Shown here in pieces: positions 6,396 through 12,529 of a stretch of 12,529 bases of DNA. The notes beneath the pieces are model-generated. The model ran no database searches and was not told the DNA's origin. It was given only the letters and a program-made list of their open reading frames with translations. The stretch comes from Planctomycetaceae bacterium. GTDB taxonomy: Bacteria; Planctomycetota; Planctomycetia; Planctomycetales; Planctomycetaceae. Numbering within the stretch: position 1 is the stretch's first letter; the number at the start of each line of letters is the position of its first letter. A program made the translations under genes and the position numbers. The stretch is from contig JAJDEK010000309.1 of the NCBI GenBank assembly GCA_029259875.1, forward strand, positions 1 through 12,529. The letters run 5' to 3'.

Positions 6396-9376
6396 GAAAC
6401 TACCAATTTTTTCTTTTGCGATTGCAGCTTCCGCTCAATTTCCGGCATCAGTCCATAAGAAAGTGCCAGCAGTTTGATTGGATGAATGGTAGGAATCCGG
6501 GTTTCCTGTTCCATTTGCATTTTGCAACTACTACATTCAGTTGCACCCGCTTGAACTCTTGTTGTCTTCATATGATCGATCAACTCCCGACCGATCTGCT
6601 TTGACGTTTCAAAGGTATCCTTGGCAAGACCATATGTCCCTGCCATTCCCGAACAACCTTTCTCAATTGTATTCACCCGTAGCTCAGGAATCAAAGCGAG
6701 AAGATCCCTTAGCGGTGATCGGGACGATAATGCTTTGGTGTGACAGGGTGTATGATAGTCCAATTCGAAATCGAGGGGCCCAAAATCAGTCCTTAAACGC
6801 CCAGATTCATGCAATTGCAACAGAAAGGCTCCTGCATCCATTGCCTGTGCTGAAACTGCTGCGCTTTCTTCATTCCGCACCAACATCGGATATTCCTGCT
6901 TGAGACAAATGGCAGCAGCAGGCTCCGAACAGATGATTTGATGCCCTTCCTTGGCAAATTCATTCAGAATCTGAATATTTTCCTTTGCTAAACTACGAGC
7001 TGCAATCAAATCGCCGGCAGAAACCATTGCCATGCCGGATGCCAGTTGATCCAAGGGTACATAAACGGAAATCTGATTGTGCTGCAATATCGCCAACAAT
7101 GCATGAGCTAATTCAGGATCATGATAATTGGCAAAATAGTCAACAAAAAAAATTACTAAATCAGGATCTCCGCCGGGCCGCGGACGTTTCGTGAATCTCT
7201 TAGGAACGGAGCGTAAGAATGAACGTCTCGAAAATAAGGGCAGCTTTCGATCACGATGAATGCCCATCATTTTTTCCATAACCCAGCGTGCCGTGGAATT
7301 ATTGATCGCCCAGTTCGCCGCCATCGAAAGTGTACTTCCCAAGGCGCCAAAAGAATGCGCACGCGATAAAATCCAATCGGTTCGATTCAGGCCATTGGCT
7401 GACACATAAGCGGCTTTTGCCTCAATCGCCATTTGAGGAATATTCACTGTTGAAGGACAATCCAGCTGGCACTGTTTGCAGTTGAAACAGGTGTCAGCCA
7501 GCCTCTTGGTTTCTGTGGAGGAAAGCTGATTGGGGTGGATTTCGCCGGACAATAACCCCCGAAATAGATTCGCCTTCGCGCGAGGTGATGCTTCTTCTAA
7601 CGGTTCTATACGAAAAACCGGACACATCCGAGACCCCGAATCCTGCCTGCGGCATGAACCACAACCGTTACAGCGGGAGGCCTCAGTTTGTAATTCTTGT
7701 GGTGTCCAGTCCAATTGTAAATCAATCAGTTCCGGAAATTTTTCAGGGACTGGCCTGAGATTCCGAATCGTCACATGGGGATCATCGTTGATGATTTTTC
7801 CAGGATTGAGGAGATTATGTGGATCGAAGGTATCTTTGACCTGGCGAAATATTCGATACAGATCGCCGTACTGTGAACGGATAAAGGCGGTTCTGGCTAA
7901 ACCGTCTCCGTGCTCTCCGCTAATTGTGCCATTTACGGAAAAGACCGTCTGATATAAATCGCGAGCAATACTTTCCAGGATCGGTGCATTCTGCTCAGTC
8001 AACGCTGGAAGAAAAGGTCGTAGATGAATTTGCCCTGAAGCCGCATGCGCATATAACGTCGCCGTGACCTGGTGACGCTGAAATACTTTCTGCGCCTTCT
8101 GAGAAAACTCATACAAGCATTCCGGAGGAACGGCAATATCTTCCACAAAAGGCTGAGGACGCGCTTCTCCTGGTAATCGACTCAGTGAGGGTACTACCTT
8201 TTGTGGTAGTGACCAGAGGAAATCCACTTCATCGGCCTGATGTGTCTCCATCGCTACCACAACACGCGAGTTGACATTTTTCACTGCCAAGATCACGTTA
8301 TGCAATCTATTTTGCACTTGTGAGTCACTAAAGCCCACTTGTTCAACTAATAAAGCGGCTTCTGCTGCCGTTGAAATTAGTGATGCAAAACGAGGATCGG
8401 CCTCTCTTGCTAAAGACAGCAAGCGTCGATCCAGCAAATCGCAGGCGGAAGGTTGTAGATAAGTAATCGTTTGCACTGCACGGATCGCTGATGCCAGATC
8501 TCCAAACAATAACAGAGCAACACCACGGTGTGCCGGTAAAGGAGAAACATGCAATACCGCAGAGGAAAATAACCCCAGCGTGCCTTCTGAACCAACCAAT
8601 AAGCGCGCCAGATTCAGATGATTTCGGGTCTTGATTCCTTTTAAATAATATCCACTGCAATTAGGAATGTTGGAATTTTGTTTTTCCGAAATCAATTGCC
8701 TATTGTCAGTCAGGAGTTGGGAAAGTTTGCTCAAAATCGTTCGCTTGGCTTGTTCTGCTCGTGCTTCAGTGGGTACATCACCCAATAGAGGTGCGCTCGT
8801 CGAGGCCGTTGTGAGAGGCTGATTGAGAATTGAGAGGCTTTCATTTCCTACCTCAAAACAAGTTCCATCCGACAGCACCACTTCCAGACAGTTAACATGA
8901 TCGCGGGTTGAGCCAACACGAATGGCGCGCGAACCAGCGGCATCAATAGCCAGCATACTGCCAATGGTTGTCACTTCCGTATTGGAGGGATCAGGAGGAA
9001 AATACAATCCAAGTGGTTTTAAAAATCGATTGAGCTGGGCATGTACCACTCCTGGTTGAACACGCACCAGATTATCATTGATCAACTCAAAATCTGTCAG
9101 ATAACGTGAACAATCAATAACAATTCCACTACCAATAGCGTCACCAACCAATCCTGTTCCTGCTCCCCGCGGGATGATGGGAACATTCATGTCAGTGGCG
9201 TATTTAGCAATCGCGATTAGATCCTCCCGCTCGCGGGGATAAGTGATGCATAAGGGAGGTACCTGATAGAGGCTTGCATCACTGGAGTAAATAGACAACG
9301 CCACCGGATCGCATCGCACGTCTCCTGCAATCAGACTGGAAAGATCTTCTGCGATTCTTTGCTGTTGGCGATCCAA
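6392..9376 (-). CDS. FAD-linked oxidase fused to Fe-S/cysteine-rich (GlpC/GlcF-like) module
   Basis: A 994-residue fusion of a GlcD-type 2-hydroxyacid dehydrogenase with an electron-transfer module, the architecture of E. coli YdiJ. The FAD_binding_4 domain spans about residues 40-280, with RGAGTGLVGDA (70-80) and VGSEGTLGLFS (261-271). The FAD-oxidase C domain runs to about 530 and contains SGEHGDGLAR (486-495). Two [4Fe-4S] motifs follow: C569/C572/C575 with C585-Pro, and C630/C633/C636 with C640-Pro. The C-terminal part is CCG-like, with TPCHT (876-880), GCSGMAGTYG (907-916) and CSSC (948-951). The start is TTG (9376-9374), with a stop four codons before it would be passed in frame and GAGAG (9390-9386) as a possible ribosome site. 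Expected role: oxidise a D-2-hydroxyacid (lactate, 2-hydroxyglutarate or similar) and pass electrons toward the quinone pool. The substrate is not readable from the sequence. It heads the operon and overlaps moaD by 4 bp. Confidence 0.9.
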   Translation of the reverse strand: MDRQQQRIAEDLSSLIAGDVRCDPVALSIYSSDASLYQVPPLCITYPREREDLIAIAKYATDMNVPIIPRGAGTGLVGDAIGSGIVIDCSRYLTDFELINDNLVRVQPGVVHAQLNRFLKPLGLYFPPDPSNTEVTTIGSMLAIDAAGSRAIRVGSTRDHVNCLEVVLSDGTCFEVGNESLSILNQPLTTASTSAPLLGDVPTEARAEQAKRTILSKLSQLLTDNRQLISEKQNSNIPNCSGYYLKGIKTRNHLNLARLLVGSEGTLGLFSSAVLHVSPLPAHRGVALLLFGDLASAIRAVQTITYLQPSACDLLDRRLLSLAREADPRFASLISTAAEAALLVEQVGFSDSQVQNRLHNVILAVKNVNSRVVVAMETHQADEVDFLWSLPQKVVPSLSRLPGEARPQPFVEDIAVPPECLYEFSQKAQKVFQRHQVTATLYAHAASGQIHLRPFLPALTEQNAPILESIARDLYQTVFSVNGTISGEHGDGLARTAFIRSQYGDLYRIFRQVKDTFDPHNLLNPGKIINDDPHVTIRNLRPVPEKFPELIDLQLDWTPQELQTEASRCNGCGSCRRQDSGSRMCPVFRIEPLEEASPRAKANLFRGLLSGEIHPNQLSSTETKRLADTCFNCKQCQLDCPSTVNIPQMAIEAKAAYVSANGLNRTDWILSRAHSFGALGSTLSMAANWAINNSTARWVMEKMMGIHRDRKLPLFSRRSFLRSVPKRFTKRPRPGGDPDLVIFFVDYFANYHDPELAHALLAILQHNQISVYVPLDQLASGMAMVSAGDLIAARSLAKENIQILNEFAKEGHQIICSEPAAAICLKQEYPMLVRNEESAAVSAQAMDAGAFLLQLHESGRLRTDFGPLDFELDYHTPCHTKALSSRSPLRDLLALIPELRVNTIEKGCSGMAGTYGLAKDTFETSKQIGRELIDHMKTTRVQAGATECSSCKMQMEQETRIPTIHPIKLLALSYGLMPEIERKLQSQKKKLVVS

Positions 9377-9673
9377 AGTTTTTAACTCTCAGGTTGAATT
9401 TCTTGCACGCGTTTTGGTGAGGCTTGGGATTAGCGACATTCTATGCGATCAAAGTATATGGTTTGAATAGTCAATTCACTGAATCAGGCTTCGTCCAAGG
9501 AAATCAGGAACTCCTATGAAAGAACCCATACAATAAGAGCATTCGATAATCTTTCCAAAAACTGCCTTGTCAGCTCCACTTTACCAGACAGACAACGAAT
9601 ATCAGACACTCAAATCAAAGCGATCTCAGCAAACCGATCGCATCGGCATCTCACTCGATTTATCTCTGGTCTT
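9377..9673. other. Spacer upstream of the dehydrogenase/moa operon
   Basis: These 297 bp lie between the end of the hydrolase gene and the TTG start of the dehydrogenase, both on the minus strand. They should contain the operon promoter. A TATACT hexamer (minus strand, 9458-9453) and a nearby TTGACT are present, but their spacing is too short for a standard promoter, so I do not call one. A terminator-like hairpin lies at 9620-9641. No gene is supported. Confidence 0.5.
9612..9641 (-). terminator. Possible terminator of the exported-hydrolase unit
   Basis: On the minus strand GCGATC and GATCGC pair perfectly over a 10-base loop (9641-9620), followed by TTTGATTT. It begins 33 bp past the hydrolase stop codon. 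The stem has 6 bp and the T run is interrupted, so efficiency is uncertain. Its position between two units on one strand fits a terminator. Confidence 0.4.
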
Positions 9674-10705
9674 CTATTTTTTCTCAAAAGTTGAAGTGTT
9701 ACGCACCTGCTTTGATAGCCATTCGCAGGCAGGTTGCGGTAAGCCTTCATGCCCCCCCTCGAATATGGTGACACGCGCTACCTCGGAATTCCTTCTTAAA
9801 TGAATGTCCCGACCATAGGTTTTATCTGTCACTTGGTCGGTTGGCTGAGGCTCTTTCAATTTGCCGTGATCCCAAAGTTGTTGTATTTCCTCTTTTGTAA
9901 TCGGAGTGGTTCGATTTTTTTCCGCAAGCACATTGAATGTGCGCAATGTATGTGCAAAGGGAACAGAGCCGGTTTTGCCATCGGTGACTCCGGCATTCAG
10001 ATCAAGAGGTAATTTTGTTGCGTTATCGATCCAATATAGGGGAGAACGATCGCGGTACTCCGCGTCAATTTCAGACGAAGTGCCTGGCTTCTCGGTAAGA
10101 GATTTTAGAATCATTTGCGCGTAGTTCTGAGGAACCCCATCCTTGATATGAAAACGATACCAGTCTGCAAGATCACTGATACCCACCCATGCGGAAGCCG
10201 CTGAGAACCGGCCCGGATGATGCCCTGCCATCAACATCGTCATGTGGCCGCCTCCCGATGACCCCGCCAGATAGATACGCGCCTGGTCGACTTGGTAATG
10301 TTCGATCATGTAATTGATCGCATCCAGAATATCCTGACGAGCCAACTTGGAACCGCAGGCTTCCGGCTGCTGATTCACTCCCCGAAAATTTGGATGCAAA
10401 TAAATCCAACCACGCTTCACAGCTTCGTCCTGCCATTTGGTATTCCTCTGCTTATAGTCCCCGCTCCAGGAATGCAGGAATACAAACAATGGCGTGAGAA
10501 TTGTCTTGGCAGCTTCCGGTACCCAGATGAGAGATGGTTGCAAACTTTGATCCAGAGTGCTTTTTACTTTGATTGGAATCAGGGAAGGTCTCTTTATGAC
10601 TTGTGTTTTCTGTATTTGAGAACTTTTTTCAGCGGCAAATAAATCTCCATTGCTGGCGAGACACAAAACCAAACAGAATAGACTGACACTTAATCTCTGA
10701 CCCAT
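9674..10705 (-). CDS. Exported alpha/beta hydrolase (esterase/S9-like)
   Basis: Serine hydrolase with an N-terminal signal peptide: hydrophobic residues 5-18 and a likely cleavage near LFA-AE (about residue 24), so it acts outside the cytoplasm. The 343-residue sequence shows an alpha/beta-hydrolase fold: FVFLHSWSGD (74-83, oxyanion-hole region), nucleophile elbow GSSGG with S150 (148-152), probable acid D242 in GVTDGKTG, and probable base H319 in FEGGHEG. This resembles prolyl-oligopeptidase-like or polyhydroxybutyrate-depolymerase-like esterases; the substrate cannot be read from the sequence. The ATG follows GGAG (10716-10713) with 7-base spacing. It starts 36 bp after the small exported protein gene, so the two are probably cotranscribed. 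The basic lysine tail at the C-terminus has no evident role. Confidence 0.85.
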   Translation of the reverse strand: MGQRLSVSLFCLVLCLASNGDLFAAEKSSQIQKTQVIKRPSLIPIKVKSTLDQSLQPSLIWVPEAAKTILTPLFVFLHSWSGDYKQRNTKWQDEAVKRGWIYLHPNFRGVNQQPEACGSKLARQDILDAINYMIEHYQVDQARIYLAGSSGGGHMTMLMAGHHPGRFSAASAWVGISDLADWYRFHIKDGVPQNYAQMILKSLTEKPGTSSEIDAEYRDRSPLYWIDNATKLPLDLNAGVTDGKTGSVPFAHTLRTFNVLAEKNRTTPITKEEIQQLWDHGKLKEPQPTDQVTDKTYGRDIHLRRNSEVARVTIFEGGHEGLPQPACEWLSKQVRNTSTFEKK

Positions 10706-10741
10706 GAATCAACTCCGCAAATGATTAATATAGCTCACTAC

Positions 10742-11257
10742 TTACTTCTCTTTGGAATCATCGGCCTTCTGCTCTGCGTATTCAATTTTTCCCCAGAGAT
10801 TCCCGCCAACTTTACCGTGCTGCCAAGTACCCGCATAGCGTCCTTCAAAAAACATCACGCGCGAAGTAAAAGCATTTCCGAGTCCTGGAATGGTTAAATT
10901 GGTCAGTGAAATGACTGGTGTGTCCCCTGCCCAGAAAACATTTAATGGCATCGGTACACTGACGTCATGTTCGCCGTATTTAATACGTGCAGTAATCATC
11001 CATTGATCACCGGATATTTTTTTTGCTGAAGCAATTTCATAACGTTCCACACGTGGTGGCTTGCCATTATTTTTGCCATCAATAGAAAAGTGTCCGACTA
11101 GCGTTGCACCGGACATCTGCTGTGTAAATTTCTTTTCCAGCATTTCCCGCTGTTTTGATTCCTTATCATTTTGCAGCGAGGAATCAGCAGCCATTCCCGA
11201 ACCCAAAGACAGTAATAAGACCATACTGCTCATCAAACTTTTCTTTAGAAAACTCAT
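10742..11257 (-). CDS. Small exported protein of unknown function
   Basis: I do not recognise this 171-residue protein. It has a clear Sec signal peptide: KK at positions 5-6, a hydrophobic stretch 8-19 and probable cleavage after GMA (about residue 23). A charged, helix-prone stretch follows (residues 25-47). The rest looks beta-rich, with alternating polar and hydrophobic residues, and ends in a Gly/Trp-rich section, GTWQHGKVGGNLWGKIEY (143-160), before a charged tail. There is no cysteine in the mature part and no membrane segment. The ATG has a good Shine-Dalgarno GAGG (11269-11266) with 8-base spacing. It is the first gene of a probable two-gene unit with the exported hydrolase, so an accessory or periplasmic binding role is conceivable but unproven. 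Confidence 0.8.
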   Translation of the reverse strand: MSFLKKSLMSSMVLLLSLGSGMAADSSLQNDKESKQREMLEKKFTQQMSGATLVGHFSIDGKNNGKPPRVERYEIASAKKISGDQWMITARIKYGEHDVSVPMPLNVFWAGDTPVISLTNLTIPGLGNAFTSRVMFFEGRYAGTWQHGKVGGNLWGKIEYAEQKADDSKEK

Positions 11258-11292
11258 CTTTTATGCCTCATGATTTCCGTGAGAATTTTCAG

Positions 11293-11309
11293 AGCGAAGT
11301 GAATTCGCT
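11293..11309. promoter_or_regulatory. Inverted repeat in the divergent spacer, candidate operator
   Basis: AGCGAA-GTGAA-TTCGCT is a perfect 6-bp inverted repeat with a 5-base centre. It lies in the 107-bp spacer between the divergently transcribed exported-protein gene and mazG. It could be a regulator binding site serving one or both promoters, or a hairpin in the leader of the minus-strand gene, 36 bp before its start codon. I saw no second copy in the window. Confidence 0.35.
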
Positions 11310-11364
11310 ACGATACAACTATCCTACACAATTATCGCTTACAGGTGAATCATACGGTAGTACA

Positions 11365-12303
11365 ATGACAGACTCTGATCATCAATCTCTTCCTGCACCA
11401 TCTGATACTGATTCTCCCCCCTCATCAGGTGTTCCCCCTGATTATAGTGTATTAACCCCTGCATTTGAAAAGCTTTGTGATGTCATTGCCCGTTTACGGT
11501 CACCAGAGGGCTGTCCCTGGGACCGAGAACAGACGCTGGAATCCATTAAACCCTACACATTGGAAGAGACTTACGAACTTTTAGAAGCCATTGATTCTGG
11601 CAACGATCAACATATTATTGAAGAATTGGGAGATCTGCTGTTGCAGATTGTCCTCGATGCTCAGATCGCCGCTGATGAAGGCCGCTTTGATTTAACACAT
11701 GTCGTTGATCGGCTGACTCAAAAAATGATCGATCGTCATCCTCACGTATTCGGAAATGTGACTGCAAAATCCTCAGCAGAGGTTCGCAAGAACTGGGATC
11801 AAATCAAGGAACAGGAAAAACAGCGCAATTCCATTTTTGACGGCCTGCCTCAAGCTTTACCTGCTCTCGCACGGGCATCGCGCATTGCAGAGAAAGCAGC
11901 CAAAGTCGGCTATGACTTTCCACATCGGGATATGCTGTTTGATAAATTACGTGAAGAGATTCAGGAGTTGGCAGACGAAATTTATCCTGAGGGAAAAATC
12001 CCTGATACCCCTGCGACAGTAGAAGCTGATATCATCGCTGACGCACAAATCGATGACCCAGAACTGCGAGAACGGGTAGAAGGTGAGTTAGGTGATATTT
12101 TATTCGTGGTGGCCAACATCGCCCGACGTTGGAAGATTAACCCGGAAGAAGCACTGCGAAAAAGTAACCGTAAGTTCCAACAGCGCGTCCAGAAGATCGA
12201 ACAGCAACTGGAAAAAACAGGTCACTCCATTCAGGACGCTTCATTACAGGAAATGGAAACCATCTACCAAAACGTCAAACAACAGGAAAAGCATAATTTA
12301 TAG
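11365..12303 (+). CDS. mazG: Nucleoside triphosphate pyrophosphohydrolase MazG
   Basis: Cytoplasmic enzyme that hydrolyses (d)NTPs to monophosphates and pyrophosphate; in E. coli it also affects ppGpp levels. Two MazG domains are visible in 312 residues. The first has CPWDREQT (50-57), EETYELLEA with metal ligands E67/E68/E71, and EELGD (E87, D90). The second has KVGYDFP (180-186), REEIQEL (E197/E198/E201) and GELGD (E241, D244), then the C-terminal RKSNRKFQQR. An acidic insert of roughly 20 residues (about 207-236) lengthens the second domain relative to E. coli MazG as I recall it. I chose the ATG at 11365. In-frame ATGs at 11155 and 11263 would extend it into or against the opposite gene with unconserved-looking sequence. 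No strong Shine-Dalgarno supports any of these starts; AGGTGA lies 17 bases upstream of 11365. Residues 1-28 are Ser/Pro-rich. Confidence 0.92.
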   Translation: MTDSDHQSLPAPSDTDSPPSSGVPPDYSVLTPAFEKLCDVIARLRSPEGCPWDREQTLESIKPYTLEETYELLEAIDSGNDQHIIEELGDLLLQIVLDAQIAADEGRFDLTHVVDRLTQKMIDRHPHVFGNVTAKSSAEVRKNWDQIKEQEKQRNSIFDGLPQALPALARASRIAEKAAKVGYDFPHRDMLFDKLREEIQELADEIYPEGKIPDTPATVEADIIADAQIDDPELRERVEGELGDILFVVANIARRWKINPEEALRKSNRKFQQRVQKIEQQLEKTGHSIQDASLQEMETIYQNVKQQEKHNL

Positions 12304-12330
12304 AACTATTCTCTGTTTCTCTCTGTGACT

Positions 12331-12529
12331 TTAAAACGGTAGTTCGACTCCCAGACCTTCTTCAAGCGCCAATTCGTAGATCTTGGCTCCCATTGCCACA
12401 TCTTCCACATCCAAGCCAAACGACTTGAATAAGGTCACTTGATCATAGGTTGCACGTCCTGTTTGGCGTTCCGCCACGATCTCGCATAAATCATGCATCA
12501 ACCGCCAATCGGTGACCCCTTCCTCTACA
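12331..12529 (-). CDS. Ornithine cyclodeaminase/mu-crystallin family protein (C-terminal fragment)
   Basis: An open frame enters from the right edge and ends at a TAA (12333-12331), giving the last 65 residues of a protein. The segment VTLFKSFGLDVEDVAMGAKI, then a YELALEEGLG stretch, matches the conserved C-terminus of the ornithine cyclodeaminase/mu-crystallin/alanine dehydrogenase family (NAD(P)-dependent enzymes acting on amino or imino acids). The upstream ERQTGR also fits. The catalytic and nucleotide-binding parts lie outside the window, so the exact activity is open. It converges with mazG across 27 bp, and no terminator hairpin is visible in that gap. Confidence 0.75.
   Translation of the reverse strand, partial: VEEGVTDWRLMHDLCEIVAERQTGRATYDQVTLFKSFGLDVEDVAMGAKIYELALEEGLGVELPF

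Noticed and set aside
6541..7952. Plus-strand frames of 120 and 140 codons (6541-6903, 7530-7952) opposite the dehydrogenase gene
   Set aside because: Antisense shadows of a strongly supported coding region, without recognisable domains or ribosome sites.
8343..8660. Minus-strand 105-codon frame within the dehydrogenase gene
   Set aside because: Same strand but a different frame from the real gene; rich in Cys, Trp and Ser in a way typical of off-frame reading.
9567..9803. Plus-strand 78-codon frame across the spacer and the end of the hydrolase gene
   Set aside because: Half of it is antisense to the hydrolase, and it has no ribosome site or recognisable motif.
11155..11364. Upstream extension of mazG to the ATG at 11155 or 11263
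   Set aside because: The 11155 start lies inside the opposite exported-protein gene and the 11263 start in its ribosome-site region. The extra residues do not resemble MazG, and neither start has a Shine-Dalgarno sequence.

Overview
The window looks like chromosomal DNA of a free-living Gram-negative bacterium, most likely a planctomycete. That placement is inferred from overall protein character, moderate GC with AT-rich spacers, a fused FAD/Fe-S dehydrogenase and exported proteins with cleavable signal peptides. There is no rRNA or other marker gene to prove it. No tRNA, rRNA, CRISPR array, insertion sequence, phage gene or defence gene was found.

Layout, left to right. (1) Positions 1-2947, minus strand: two type IV pilus ATPases, PilB (1250-2947, complete) and PilT (1-841, C-terminus cut by the window edge), separated by 408 bp of AT-rich DNA without a convincing gene. 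(2) Positions 2948-3351: an AT-rich spacer holding one doubtful 50-codon open frame on the plus strand and a weak hairpin. (3) Positions 3352-9376, minus strand: a probable five-gene operon. In transcription order it is a 994-residue FAD/Fe-S dehydrogenase (TTG start), moaD (4-bp ATGA overlap with it), moaE, moaA and a class V aminotransferase/cysteine desulfurase-family enzyme. (4) Positions 9674-11257, minus strand: a two-gene unit encoding a small exported protein of unknown function and an exported alpha/beta hydrolase. (5) Positions 11365-12303, plus strand: mazG, divergent from that pair. (6) Positions 12331-12529, minus strand: the C-terminus of an ornithine cyclodeaminase/mu-crystallin family protein, convergent with mazG.

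How the genes fit together. MoaA performs the first step of molybdenum cofactor synthesis, and MoaD with MoaE forms molybdopterin synthase. The cysteine desulfurase-family enzyme just downstream could provide the sulfur that MoaD must carry. MoaC, a MoaD-activating enzyme and the molybdenum-insertion enzymes are not in the window. The dehydrogenase heading the operon has no obvious need for molybdenum; its overlap with moaD is the most unusual piece of context here. PilB and PilT would power pilus extension and retraction. MazG is a housekeeping nucleotide pyrophosphohydrolase.

Most of the window consists of recognisable families. I did not find a clearly new system. The best leads are the dehydrogenase/moa/desulfurase operon, the uncharacterised exported pair, and a few small inverted repeats in the spacers.
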